A DNA stretch of 64,000 nucleotides from positions 62,001 to 126,000 of the forward strand of contig JAGTJL010000012.1 of assembly GCA_020746875.1 (NCBI GenBank), in the 5' to 3' direction. Below, piece after piece: positions 45,934-60,144 of the stretch. The number at the start of each line of letters is the position of its first letter. Position 1 is the first letter of the stretch. The notes under the pieces are model-generated. The model did not search any database. It was not told the origin of the DNA and worked only from the letters and a program-made list of their open reading frames with translations. The stretch is from Rhexocercosporidium sp. MPI-PUGE-AT-0058 (Eukaryota; Ascomycota; Leotiomycetes; Helotiales). A program made the translations under genes and the position numbers.

Positions 45934-47475
45934 ATGAGTCTCTCATCTGGTTCCAGCGTTGACGACCTCACGTTCATTTCGGCCGAACATTCTGCTGCGC
46001 ATAGCCTGAACTCTTCGAGAATGGCTCCTTGTGCGAACATAGTGTTAGACGGATATGAAGATGTTTCTGTTGCATCATCGGATGACGAGACAACATCATG
46101 GCCTCCTCTCGAGTACAATTTCTCTTCTTCGAAAGTCGACTTCACGGCATCCAAAAAGGTCGTCATCAAATCTTGCGAAATCATAACGTCACGAACAATT
46201 AACTCTTACGACGTTCCCACTGTGGCTGTCATTGGGACTGGATACGTTGGATACAATCTCGTCAGTGCATTTGGAGCACATTATCGTGTCCTTGCATTCG
46301 ACGTGTCTGCCAAACGGATCAAGGACTTATCCGTTGAATTCAAATACCATCCTCTCATCACTTGCACAGCAAATCCAAGAGATCTCTCTAAGGCAACACA
46401 CTTCTTGATTGCTGTACCAACAACGCTTCTGGCAAACAACAAGATCGACACTTCCTGTATTGAGAGTGCGCTGGACACCATTGATCGCTATGCCCGTCGA
46501 GGTGCGACCGTCGTGATTGAGAGTTCAGTGGCTGTTGGCATGACCCGGCAATTACTTGAACCCCTCATGCGTTCTCGGGGGTTAAAGGCAGGAATGTCCC
46601 CGGAGGTAATTTTGAAGACTCATCAGCAATATATGTAGCTAACTAAGTTCCAGCGTGTTGACCCTGGAAGAACATCACCTGCCTTCCAAGACATCCCAAA
46701 GCTAGTCTCTGGGCTAGACGACATCACTACTGGGTCTCTAGCCAGTATCTCCAACCTCTACTCGAAAGTGTTCTCCAGCCTGGTAGCTGTCTCCAGCCCA
46801 GAAGTCGCTGAAATGACAAAGCTCTACGAAAACTGCCAACGTATGGTCTGCATTGCATACGCGAACGAGATGGCCGATGCCTGCACAGAATTTGGAATTT
46901 CGCCTTTCGAAGTCTGCTCTGCAGCCTCGACTAAACCATTCGGATACCAATCCATGACTCCTAGCCTTGGTGTTGGAGGTCATTGTATTCCAGTCAATCC
47001 TTTCTATCTCTTCTCTAGTTCTGTTCATGGGGACACATTTCCTTTGCTGCGTTCAGCAACCGAGACCATGATTGCTCGACCCGCTGCAATTGGAGATCGG
47101 ATAATGAGTTCTTTATTCACATCAGTGGAGTGGCGATCAAACCTATCTGTAGGACAGCAGCCTCGTGCACTGGTCTGTGGTATAGGATTCAAGCCTGGTC
47201 AATCTGTTCTCAGCAACAGCCCCGGTCATGCACTCTTGAATCACTTAGGGGATGTCTGGAAAATGAATGCCGACTTTGCAGATCCGCTTGTTAAGCAAGA
47301 GCAAGTCCCTTCGTTCAGGAAGCTGGATGACGCAGCTGAGTGGGAGGTAGAGAGCATTCGAAAATACGATGTGGTCATCGTGGCAATGCGGCAGTCGGGA
47401 CTGGACTTTTCAGTCTTAGATGATTTGCAAAAGACTACGGACGTCAACACGAGGGTGCACTGGTGTTGCTCTTAA
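45934..47475 (+). CDS. Nucleotide-sugar 6-dehydrogenase (UDP-GlcNAc/UDP-Glc dehydrogenase family)
   Basis: Exons 45934-46605 and 46654-47475 give 497 aa. An NAD-binding Rossmann motif VAVIGTGYVG starts near residue 97, after a 95-residue acidic, Ser-rich extension. Next come VIESSVAVGMTR, SPERVDPG (formed across the intron), the active-site helix EVAEMTKLYENCQR with conserved Lys and Asn, TKPFG, and the catalytic Cys in GVGGHCIPVNPFY (about residue 336). The family oxidises C6 of a UDP-sugar twice to give a UDP-uronic acid. The GGHCIPxDPFY form and SPERxDPG are typical of bacterial UDP-N-acetylhexosamine dehydrogenases (WbpA/WecC type) rather than of eukaryotic UDP-glucose dehydrogenase; Asp is Asn here. 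Met at 45934 is preferred for its A-rich context. The divergent neighbour is a polysaccharide deacetylase, and a membrane GT2 lies downstream. Confidence 0.9.
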
Positions 47476-49032
47476 TTTTCTGAGAGCAACTAAAGGTTCT
47501 GGATACTTGTTTCACACGGTAATTATTATAGCTACGATTCAGAACATTTGGATTGGGGCTTGCCTTGGACGAAGATGGGAGTTACTGCTAGCGCTCGCTT
47601 ATTAATTTTCATTATTTTGATTGATCTCAGTTCACAAATCTAAGTGAAATCACTTTAGCCCTTCATAGATGTAATAATCAAATTCTCGATTTCACATCGT
47701 CATCAAATTTTGCTTTCGAAAGAATTGCTTAAAAAGACTTAATTTCTCAAAATTATTTTGATCGCAATCAACACGCCTCCTAATTGTGGACATCCAAAAA
47801 CCGAAGATACCAGCATGATAAGTCTCCTATTGCAAGATGGACACAGTGACAATTTTCGAAAGTGCATTAGCACAGTGGAATAGAATTCTCTTAGCAAAGT
47901 GGCGAGAAATGTACAGCACAAACAATGAATTTCTCGTACGTACGCAACGCCACAATATCCTCAAATCAAGGAGTCGTCAATTCCATAAGCTAGATAGTGT
48001 GCTTCCCGTTGGACATGAGATGGCATAAGCTATTTTTACCAACAATGGAAAGAGAAGTCATCGATCTAAGATCTGACTGGCTTGATCCATCCAATGAAAT
48101 TTGGCGTGTAAGACATCGCCTCCATGAAGTGGTTGTTTGTGCAGAGTGCCAACAGTAACAACATACATGCACTGAGCAGATCTAGCCCCTGTAGGCTTTA
48201 CAGGACCAAGGCGGCCAACACTTCCGGCATAAGCGAATCGTGGTAAATCCCGTGACTTTCCCCTGCAGCTTTTGTTTTACTTTTCTTACGCCTCAACTTG
48301 ACCTTTTCAGCGGCGTGGTTAAATCCATCAGATTAGAAGTTGGCTTATGCGCTGGCAATTTATGTTTCAATAAGTCAGACGAACAGGAAGTTTTCATCTG
48401 CAGGTGCTTTGAGAAAACCTTGGCAATTAATCAAAGAACTAGGATTAGTACATATGATCTTCTCCTGTTATTGCCAATGGACAGTACATTTTGCCTTCTC
48501 TCATGGTGTCTCAAGTCATTGTTATTCTTGAGTCTCAATCTGGTTTTCGTGACATACTCTATAGCCAGTCGTGCTTCCAAGCTCCTCCACAATTGACAAA
48601 TTTATTTATGCGCCGCCTGGGCACGCAGTAGAAGATACTTTGCATCCTCTTTCCGACAGGTTGGCTTTTGTTTTGTTGTACAACGGATAATATTTCAGTT
48701 TCATGTTTGCATTATTCAGTGTTGTTCATGTTCAGCCGCTTCTAAGGTCCTTCCTTGGTCAGTTCATGGCTGGCCAGTCCCAGCTCATGGACTAGTTACC
48801 AGTGTACTCTGTACTCGAGCAGGTGCCCACTTCTGGTCATTCTTTACATTTTCTTATATTTAGATTTGCCGGAAATTCTTTTCTCATTAGAGGTTTTTTG
48901 AACACCAGTTTCTAATTCTTAACCTCCCCGAGAGAAGGAAATTTTGTTTTTCATCAGCACCGGTACTAGATACCAAGTACTTTACATTGTTCGAACTCTA
49001 CAACAAAGCCGCTTCAGATTGTCTATCCTACA
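47476..49032. other. Intergenic region upstream of the GT2 gene
   Basis: About 1.56 kb, AT-rich around 47600-47780, with only short unsupported frames. The right half is the presumed promoter of the GT2 gene. Confidence 0.5.
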
Positions 49033-51089
49033 ATGTCGTCAGTCAGGACAATTCCAAGTGTGGATGTTGATGCCATTGAACCGTTTCCAATACATCACCC
49101 TCAACCTCAAGATGCTCAGGATCATAGCCGTGTACACGGAACTGCAAGCGTAAGCTGTCAGCTTTTGACCCCCGAAAAGATGAAGCTAAGCTCATACAGC
49201 CGCCTGGACCTCAAAATCGACTTTCTCCCATCTCACAAAACTCGCATGTATCCGACAATTCGTTCCGAAGTTCAATTCTCCAGGAGGAAGCAAAACTACC
49301 ATGGAACTCCGAAGAACAACTGCATAAAGTCTCCAAGCAGATGTTGAAGTTCCAGAAATACGTCCTCATTTTCGTATTGGTTGCCATTAACGCAGTTCTG
49401 ATATGGGCTGCTTGGACTTACTCAGAGTACTACTACATCTTTCTAGTTTTGCTTGGGGCCAATACTATGCTGCAAGGTATCATGATCGTCTGTCTTGCTT
49501 TTCATTGGATCTGGACACATTTTATACGTCTTTTCTGGACCCCAAAGGAGAACATCCCAGAGATTCCTGAGAGGATCTGCATGCTTCTTCCATGCTATAG
49601 CGAGACGCGTGAAGAGATCGAGAGGTCTTTGGAATCACTCGCACGACAGCAAGAGATGGATAACCATGCCAGAATGATCCTCATCGTGGTAGATGGCGAT
49701 GTGAAGAGTCGCGGGATGGAGAAGACAACTCAGCGCCATCTGCTTGAGGACATTCTGGTTGGTGAACACAGGACATACTTCCAGAACGGGTACCGAGCCC
49801 GTGATGGGCTCTTCATGCCCATCACTGTTCAATCAGGCTACTACTCCGGCATCCCTTACGTCATGATCGGCAAGAAATATAACCAGGGAAAGCGAGATAG
49901 TCTCACTTTCGCTAGATCGTTCCTCTATCATTTCAAACAGAGGTCTGTGGCACTGCGGACGATCTTCAATCCAGAAGTATTCGACTATCTGGGTAACTAC
50001 TTCATTGCTCATGGACTGGAGCAGGTTGATTATCTGGTTGGCATGGACGCCGACACTGTCTTCGCAGATGATTGTATCCTTGAGATGGTGAAGGAGGTTC
50101 GAAAGGATCCAAAAGTGGTTGGTGTTTGTGGGCATGTGTGCGTCGACTACGATGGAAAGAACTTCAGCTTCTGGGGGCTGTATCAGTCTGTCGAGTACTC
50201 GCTTACGCAAGGTCTGAGAAGGATGTTTCAGTCCAGAATCACTGGAAAGGTAAATTGCCTTCCCGGTAAGTTACGCCCTACTTCAGCTTTGAGAAAGTGA
50301 AAGAGGCTGACCTCTCTAAACAGGCTGCTGCCAACTAATTCGCGTTGACGAAGCTACTTTCGGTGACGAAGTTCTCCGCCAAAAGTTTGGATATGTTCCC
50401 AAACCAAACGACACTATGACACACCACATTATGGGAAACTACTCCGAAGACAGCATTCACGCCAGCGTAATATTTTCCGTCCATCCCAACAGCCGAACTG
50501 CTCAAGCGTTGAAAGCCAAAGCATACACTGTTGTCCCCGACAATTGGTCCGTCTTCCTTTCCCAGCGCAAACGCTGGAGTCTGGGCAGTATCTCAAACGA
50601 GTTTGTCATGATTTTTCGACCTGGTATCATATTCGTTGAGAGACTCCAGAGCATCATCACTGCAATGACCTGGGCTATCATGCCTTTCATCATCGCTGCA
50701 GTGATCGGCTTGTTGATCCATTTAATTCGAAATGGATCCGCGATCTGGAAGGACAAAATATTCGTGGGATTGTTTTGCATCCTATTTTTGAGATATGTGA
50801 GTGCTCCTCCGAGTTCGATTTCTTCCTGTCCACCGACTGATCCTTTTTCGCCTAGTTTTATTCCTTCTGTATGGTCATTTGGCTACCCCGCAATCTACTT
50901 GAACGACTACAGTTCGTTGTAGGATTTGCAATGCACATGGTGACATCGCCTTTCATGAACATAATTATCATTGTCTACTCACTGGCGCATTCGGACGAGT
51001 TCAAATGGGGCAAGACTCGAGATGTCGTGGATGATGAGGCAAGAGAGGGGCTGCTCGAGGGACAAGAAAAGCGTCCTGTAATGATGTAG
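49033..51089 (+). CDS. Membrane family-2 glycosyltransferase, divergent chitin synthase-like
   Basis: Exons 49033-49149, 49200-50265, 50324-50796 and 50856-51089 close in phase, giving 629 aa. A polar N-terminal region of about 85 residues precedes two hydrophobic segments (YVLIFVLVAINAVLIW; FLVLLGANTMLQGIMIVCLAF). The cytosolic GT-A domain has VVDGD (about 203-206), GMDADT (DAD about 322-324), a CLPGC turn as in chitin synthases, ED at 436-437 (EDS where EDR is usual) and QRKRW at 475-479, the processive-synthase QxxRW motif. At least three C-terminal membrane helices follow. Such enzymes polymerise a UDP-sugar and export the chain. The motifs are nearest to chitin synthase, with hyaluronan synthase as another option. 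Co-location with a UDP-sugar dehydrogenase and a deacetylase suggests a heteropolymer. Confidence 0.9.
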
Positions 51090-53299
51090 AATACAATATT
51101 CGAGTGCTCGGTAATAGATAATAGCTATAATATACAACGATGAGATCACGGAATCAATGCATGAGTATGTTCACGGTTCTTCTTTGCAACAGTTGAAACA
51201 CCGGCCTAATCTTAGCACTTATAGTGTATCAACAGAGACTGAGTGCCCTTCATTGAAAAGCGAATCTAGGGACTATAAAGGTGTACTTTGAAATTCAGGA
51301 CAAGTGTTTCGATTGTTACATCGGGAAATCGCATAGCCCGTTTACCTTAGGGCATCTATTCCCCTTTGTCTCCCAAGTCGTCACTTACCTGTAGAATTGT
51401 TAGCGCTGTCCTCATAATTATTACAACAATGGAGTAGCTACCTGATTTAGAAATCCTTGAAGAACCTCCCAGCAAGGACACGCGTGTTGGGTTGTTCGTT
51501 TAAGTTGTTGCTGGGAATAGGCACCTAAGTTACTCAATCACGCCAGAATAACTTTCAGGCTGCCAAGTGATTCTCAAGCTCTCTAATCCATCTCTGCCAC
51601 CCCACATCTTATTCAGATATCTTCCATCAATGCTATTAATCCTCTATTTTGCCGTTTTCTTGCACTTACTAGAACTATGTCGTCGACAGCATCCACTCCT
51701 TAGTGGAGACATATTGAAGAGCCGACAGAAGCATATCCATGGGTCTTCTTCGTCGTGGCCAGAATTGCAGGCCCAAGCCCAGGTACGTCTCGAACGAAGA
51801 AACATTGTGATGAACTCTTTTGATAGCTGCTTACCATCGAGTCATTACCATCTTCGGTAACAAGACAGCCCGTGTCCCTTCGAAAGCGGAGCTCGCCCTG
51901 GTGACCACTACGCAAGCCGTCCATGCGATCCCGAACCAATAAAGCCACCGGAAACAACAACTCACTACCCAGCTCTCCCCAAAAGAACCTGGGATCTGGT
52001 TCATCATCTAGAATTCTCTTTTATTTCGGCTTGCTTTCTTCAAGGTGTTGCTTTTGATGCAGTGGAAGGCCATACATGGGACGCATATTCTGAGCCTTTC
52101 GGTAACTACCATCTATATCGGAAATAACCAGCAGGCAGCAAGTCTACTCAAAAAGAAGTCGATACTAATTCACCAGGCAACTATCCGTCACACCATCTAA
52201 TATCCAGCTATTACTCGATTCTCGCATCGACATCCATCTCTCTCCGCTCCCCGTGACCCATCACCACGAGAAGATGTGATTGAAAGAAAAGAGATCCCTT
52301 TCAACACAGCATCAGCTGCTAGATTTAATATATTCGAAAGTTATTCTCAATCCCTTCTATCCCGGTTAATGTTTGCCAAAATTAATCCACCTCCCCATTA
52401 TCCCCAAATTACAACATACAACAACATCTCGGACACTACATACCACGCTCACACTCACACATCATATTTGGAGGATAAATCTAGGAGAGGAACGGACATC
52501 GATCGGGGTAATTCTCTTGACGAAAAGAAAGCCGAACCGAACAGACTCTGCAACTTCTGTATCGCGGAGACATTATCGCTGCTCTGTAATTTGTGTCAAG
52601 ATGGTGGTTTATACTTGTAGAGACACATACACACACCAATTCATGCTTTCATGCATTCATGCATTCATCAAAATAACTTTCGTCAAGTAGCGGGAAGAAC
52701 ATTATAATGAGTAAAAAGACCACTCACGAATGGGTTTGTGCAGCATTCTAGAAAGAAAGTCAAGGTGCTGAATAATTGCCAACCCCTCGAGCCCGTAATT
52801 ATAGGAAGTTAGGTAGTTCCGGACGAAGAAAGAAAAATTTCCCTGCCTGCCAATGAGATGATGGGATAGGATAGGATGTCAATTTGATGATTTGACTATA
52901 CACTAATTAACAATCGAATATATATGTAACCTTTTAACTCCTATCTTCGCATCTTAGTAACTCACAATAGTACAAGCACGCAGTCAGAATGTGCACACAG
53001 AGACTTTCGTTGATGGGACATTTTCTAAATTACAAATCTATTTATCTCGAAGAAACGCTTGTTTGCTCATATGCGTCATATGCGCATAGCCAGAGGCAGC
53101 AAGAGATAGCCAAGTAAGACTAGAGCCAACCTCAGCCAGAAAGCAAGAAAAAAACAGCACAAGGGCCGATAAATGCATTGATGCATCGAGGTTGCAAATC
53201 CGGGTATCGTAGCACGCCCAACGCCATTTTTTATGTATCCGTCCCTATCACAAGCCCATATGTCCTTTTATGCCTTCTTACCCCATACGTGTGCTCGAA
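51090..53299. other. Convergent intergenic region
   Basis: About 2.2 kb between the 3' ends of the GT2 and BRF1 genes. Short unsupported frames only. An ATGCATTC-like repeat around 52643-52672 is simple sequence. Confidence 0.5.
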
Positions 53300-55957
53300 T
53301 TACTCATCGTAATCATCCGCTCCGTAATCATCATCGTCTCCATAACCAGTCTCACCAAAAGCTGTGTCATCATCTCCCAATCCACCAGGTTCGATACCGC
53401 CGAAATCCTCGTAGTCTTCTTCGTCCTCGAAGTCTTGATCGTCGCCTTGGGCAGCAGGGGTCTGAGATTTCTTGATGGATGATCGCCAGTCTTCGACTTC
53501 CTCGTCTTCTTCTTCTGTGGGAGCGGGTCCGGCGGCGGCGGGTGTAATGTAGTCATCGTCGTCCATATCCTCATCCTCTTCCTCCTCCTCCTCGGGCTCC
53601 GGAGTGGCAACTTTCTTCAGTGCGGCCTTGGCTTTACCTCTCGATCCACGGCTTCTGGGTTGGGCACCGCGGATGATGGGGATATGCTCGTCCATGGTCG
53701 AGCTGGCAACACTGCCACTGACAGATGGAGTAATGGAAGAAGACATTGACTCGGTATCGGAATCGTCAAGCTCGCTTCCAGCCCGAGAAGTCACTCTGCT
53801 TGTACCAGCGCTGCCAAGTGCGTTCTTGTCATTGAGCTTGTTTGGTCCATCAAGCAGGTGGTGGATGGCGTCGTAGTTGATCTTCTTGGAGAAGGAGCGG
53901 AGCTTGAGAGCGTTGACAGCGGCCTCTCCTGGACTGCTTGCAGCACTGGTTTGACCTTCACCAATTCTGGGCTTCTTCTTGCGATTGCGTCTGGCCTTTG
54001 GTGGACCATTCTCTGCCTCCTTCTTTGCCCACAACTTCAACTGTTGCTTACGCAACCAATCCTTGTTGGCGTTGACCCAAACCTTCTCCTTTCTGGAGAC
54101 ATCCGCAGCAGAAAGCAAGCAGTTCTGAACCTCTGGATCATCTGCGAACTCGTCCTCGCCAATATGAACATCCATGCTGATTTCCCTAGGGGGGTTTTCT
54201 TGTTCAGCAACCGCCATGTGTGCAGCTACTAGAACCTGGGCTCTGGCGTAGTCCTCAGCATGGTGAATGGTGTTTGGGTCGGAGATCATTTCGTTGATCT
54301 GGGTTTCCAATTCAGACTCGGCGGTCGACCATTCCTCAGGTACCATGATATCCTTGGGCACACGTTTACGCTTGGCTGGAGTTGTTGGAGTGAGAGCGGA
54401 GATGTCCAGTTCATCCTCTTCGTCAGGGATGACGGTATCATTGAATATATCGTTCAGCTTCTCCAAGGTAGTGCCAGACTGCTCCTCGATAGCACTGTCG
54501 ATAAGCTCAGGATCAATGGGGATGTCATGTGATTGTGTAGGTTGTGGTGGAATGGCAAAACCATCAGCATCCCGGCGAAGTTCGATAACGGGCTGAGCAG
54601 GTGGAACTGGGGCGGGGGTTGACTCTGTAGTAGATGCGGGCTGGGTTCCGGTTGCTGCACCAGAGCTAGATAGGTCCTCTGGGTTGGTTGTCTTTTGACG
54701 CTTGTTTGGGCTGGGGCTCTCGCTTTCGCCATTCTCGCTTCCTGAGCCATCCTCGTCCTGATTTTCTCCATCATGACCTCTGCGCTTGCGACGCTTCTTT
54801 GTCTTCTGGAACTCCTCGGTCTTCTCGTAGAAGGATGGTGGATCGTGGGCCGACTCTAAGAACTCATTGTGCAGGAACTCCTCAACAGTCAAAGCACTTG
54901 ACGGCGTCTGCTTGAACTCTTCGAGACGCTTCTGGATAGTATGTGTTGTGACCTTGACGATGTAGACGACTTCGGTGATTGTGCGTCGGAAGTTGTTCAT
55001 GCGTGCAGCAAGGATCAGGCAGGCCCCACAGACACCAGAAGGACGACGACCCATGACCATCCAATCCATACTCATACGCTGGACCATTCGAATGGCATCC
55101 TCGGCGACCTTTGTCATAAGGGGGCCGAACTCAAGTCTTTGAGCAAATCGAAAGATGAGATCCTCTGGTAGAACTGGTTGAATACCTTCTTTGGCAATAG
55201 TGATGGCTTCATGAAGTTTCTTGAAGGTGTGACCAAGCTTGAAGACATTCGCCTAGACCGGTCAGCAAGTTATCAGAAACATCGAACAATAAACTTACTT
55301 GAACCAAGTCAGCGAAATCAATAAGCATGACTCTGCAAGGCTTGTACTTTCGGCATGCACTGTAGAGGCACACAGCAGAGACCATGTCCATACGACGACC
55401 TTGAATGAAGTTGCTCATAGCAGCAAGCTTGAAGATCTGGACACCAGCTGCGATGGTCGACTCATTGACTTGGAGTTGCGCACCCATAGATTGCATTTGA
55501 CGACGTCCTGAGATCAATTAGCATTTAGTCATCCCAGATCAGTTAATGGTGTTGAATACATACCATCTCGAATAGTAGCCTCTCTATCCTCTCCTCCACC
55601 AGCTCTCTTGAAAGCGGGCCCAATGCTTCGAGCGCCACTTTGATCGGCACTAACATAACTTCCCTGAACGACAGCTGCTCCGCTAGAATTCTCACCAAAC
55701 GTGACTTCCGAGACAATTGTCGACTCTTCAACGATGAAGCCGCAGTTATGGCAAATACCATCCTCAACAGTTGGCATAGAACATTCTTTATTGGGACAGG
55801 CGCGTTTGGTAGGAATTGCAGTGGCTCGGGCGGCGGCGGCGGCAGCAGCTCCAGCAGCAGCTTGACGGACCAGTGTAGGAGGAGGTGCTTTGACAGGAGC
55901 TCGGTTTTTGAGGGGATTCGCCTTGCGGACTGGCTGAGGTTTTGGTTTGGGAGCCAT
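53300..55957 (-). CDS. BRF1: Transcription factor IIIB subunit BRF1
   Basis: Three exons close in phase: 55957-55564, 55507-55299 and 55252-53300, giving 851 aa. The N-terminal zinc ribbon reads CPNKECSMPTVEDGICHNCG. Two cyclin-like TFIIB repeats follow, with NFIQGRRMDMVSAVCLYSACRKY in the first and GRRPSGVCGACLILAARMNNFRRT in the second. A long acidic, partly disordered C-terminal half contains the BRF1 homology region (around KVWVNANKDWLRKQQLKLWAKK). BRF1 joins TBP and BDP1 to form TFIIIB, which recruits RNA polymerase III to tRNA and 5S genes. A Met 15 codons upstream (56002) is also in frame. The Ala-rich stretch before the zinc ribbon and the Asp/Glu-rich end are family-typical in fungi. 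Confidence 0.95.
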
Positions 55958-56946
55958 GGCGACGGCGACTGGCGACGGTGAGGTTGAGATGACTCCCCCC
56001 ACTACGACCCCGCACCAGTGTAACGAACTCGAGAGATCGAGAGCAATAGAATTTGATTAGGACCAAGCACAGATGATAGGGATCGTGATAGAAATAGGGC
56101 TGCAGACAGATGCAGGCCACACGTGAATAGGAGTCGGCCGGGGAGAGGAGGTTGTGGTTGGAGTAGCTGAGCTGTGTGTGGTGGTGTTGCGAAAATGGAG
56201 GTTTTGACTCAAGGTGGGAGGATTTTGAGGTCACGGAAGGCGCTCTGACCGACGAAACCGCGCGCAGATTTTTAAGGCTTCGGCTAAGCGAGAACTAACT
56301 CCGACCAGCAGTTTCGAGAGACACCATGAAATGCAGAGGTAGGGGAGGACGGACGGCTTGAGCTGAATGATTTCTTTGGTACGCGTAATCTCTCTGGATC
56401 TGTTTGAGAATGGAATCTCTTTGGCCAAGTAAGTCTACTCTCTACTCTATATGCCTTTCTTTACATCGCACTTTGTTTGATATTCACTTTTGCCTGTGGA
56501 CATTCACGACGCAAGCAGGTATTCAGCAATGCAATGTAGTGCGTACTATGCATCATGCATCATGAGGATACCACTAGCCAAATAGATCACATTAACCAAA
56601 GGGTGCTTCTGAAGTGAGAAACTAACTAGCATGTTTTTTTTGAGGCTTTTGATAACATTTCCATGTGCCGAATTTTGCCTGGATATTGTCCGAGCCCGAC
56701 CTCACTTCTAGACCAACCAATTCCAGCCTAGCGTAGACCCTCCAACCAAAAATTGGCTTGGCGCGCTGGAAAATAATTGTTTGACCGCTCGCTATCTCTG
56801 CCTCTCTCTGCCTTTTGCAATTGCCTCACGCGATACAACTCCACAACCCTCCATAACCCTCCCCTTTTCCCTCCCCCACCTCACTTGTACATCTTTTGTG
56901 CAGTCCCTCTTTAGTACCGCCGTCTTCAACACCCTAAATCGCAATC
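55958..56946. promoter_or_regulatory. Divergent promoter region of BRF1 and PRMT1
   Basis: A 989-bp gap between two outward-facing housekeeping genes. A C/T-rich stretch at about 56800-56900 precedes the PRMT1 start. No gene is seen. Confidence 0.5.
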
Positions 56947-58254
<1,308 letters not shown>

Positions 58255-59070
58255 TGAAATGAAAACGAAGTCTACGAAGACTGGGTGGGGGAGGGAGGAA
58301 GGATATCTTTCGCGGCTGAGAGCGCAGATACCCTGGGAATCAATGACCGACCGATCTGTTTTCTATTATTGGCTCCCCCCGCGGCATGAATCTAACATGC
58401 CGGGGGGATGGAATGATATGCATGTGGTGGGATACGGCATCTGAGCGATGGATGGATGTCTTTTTTCTAACTGGCGTTCAGATGGCACAAGCATAGCAGG
58501 CGTGGTGAGGGCTATACAGGAATGGAACAAATCACTAAATAAATCCACATAAACCGCAAATCAGAAGATGGAAAATCAAGAACACTGCAGGTCTTCCTTA
58601 CCCAGGAGATGAGAGGACTAAGAAGATTTAGAATCAAGAACAAATCTTGCAAGAACTGCTCTCACCAAGCTCCACCAATCTTGAGCACAAAAGAAATTGA
58701 AGAGGGAACTTGCCCTTTTTGCCCTCTTAATTGATTCAAGAAGTAGCACTTCGCGGATTATATCTTCAACTTCTTACTCTCACTTTTCTTTCATCCTTAC
58801 TTATCTTTCCTCTTCTCTTCTCAATCCCCATCATCGAGAGGTAATTAGGAAGTTTGATTTTCTTTATATAGTAAGCAAGCAAGCAACACCCTCACTCATA
58901 TCTTATCTCACACTGCCCAAATCTTTCTTTGAAAATATATATCAAAGTCATTGCGTTGCTGGTGTACTCTCTCATCGAATCCCTATTCTGCTATCTGTAC
59001 ACTCGTCTCGCCAAACAACATCCTCGTTCAAGCCGCTCATAACATTTATCATCCATCCTCTTAATCCATT
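58255..59070. other. Convergent intergenic region
   Basis: It lies between the 3' ends of PRMT1 and the NTF2-like gene. A large plus-strand frame at 58697-59473 overlaps the real minus-strand exons and has no domain. Confidence 0.5.
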
Positions 59071-60144
59071 TCAATTATCCCCATCCTTCTTAGGTATACT
59101 TACAAAAGCCGGTACGACTACACTGTTCAAATTACGGAACGCCTGGATCACACACATGTTAGCACACCTCCCATCTTCCCCCCTTTCTCCATCCACGAAA
59201 GAATCCCAAAAATCCCGCCAGAGGAAAAAGAAACTCACAGTAGCAATCGCACCCTCAGGAATATTCCCATTCCACCTATCCTCCACGCCCACGATACTCT
59301 CCCCCTTCTCATCAGTATGGATCTTAACTACACTCTCAATAACCTTCTCGCTCCCAATGCCCTTAAGCTTATACCTCGTCTTGAGATCAAGAGTAATGGG
59401 GTTTCCCGCGGAGGTCACGAGTTGGGATTGCTGTTCTATCTCCGAGAAGGCGGCTTTCAGTCCCCACCATTGAGCTTCGTATTGTTTTCTGCCTTGGGCT
59501 TTGGTGAGAGGGTCGGCGAATGTGGCTGTGTCCTGAGGGAGGGGGTGCGTTAATTATGTTTGTGGATTTGGAAGGAAAGAAAGGAAAAGAAGAAGAAAAA
59601 GGAGAAGGGGATGGGGATGAGGATGAGGCAAGGAAAACGTACGGCCCAGAGAGACATCTTCTTATGTGTGGGTAGACCTTTGAATAACTATGTTTTCACA
59701 CTCAGCTTTCATATTATTCCTGTGTGTAAATGGGCATAGACTTACATCCAACACACTCCCTACAAGCAACTTCTGTCTCGAACTTAATTCCACACCAGGC
59801 GCGGTCTTGAGATCTGTGCTCGTGATGCCGTAGCTTGCTGCATCACCTCCTGCGCTACTAACACCAACACCGCCAGCTCCAGCGCTGGTGCTCATCCCGC
59901 TCGCTTGCGTTTGTCCTGGGATCTGAATTTGGTTTGCTGTTCCGGATTGAGATTGAGATTGAAAAGGAGCGGTCGTGGCTGGGATACCTGGCGCTGACAT
60001 GTTGACTGTACTTCTACTTGCGAGTCTGGATGACCTTCGAGACGTCAATGTGGATGCGGATGTGGATGTATTAAGAGATCTCGTTATTTGGGGTTTAAAA
60101 AAAGTTGTTGTCTGTTTCGTGAAGAGGCGGGTGGAGGGACGCAT
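59071..60144 (-). CDS. NTF2-like-fold protein with putative mitochondrial presequence
   Basis: Four exons close in phase: 60144-59746, 59687-59643 (45 nt), 59532-59239 and 59142-59071, giving 269 aa. The first 48 residues are rich in Arg/Ser/Thr and lack acids (MRPSTRLFTKQTTTFFKP), which suggests mitochondrial targeting; a second Met at about residue 49 (59998) could give an untargeted form. After a Ser/Gly/Gln-rich linker comes a conserved region: LFKGLPTHKKMSLWA, DTATFADPLTKAQGRKQYEAQWWGLKAAF, TRYKLKGIGSEKVIESVVKIHT and EDRWNGNIPEGAIA. A helix-then-curved-sheet pattern with FxDP suggests the NTF2-like fold. Function unknown. The 45-nt exon is supported by the block it encodes. Confidence 0.75.

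Noticed and set aside
58697..59473. Large plus-strand open frame
   Set aside because: It overlaps exons of the minus-strand NTF2-like gene whose phases close and whose protein has conserved blocks.
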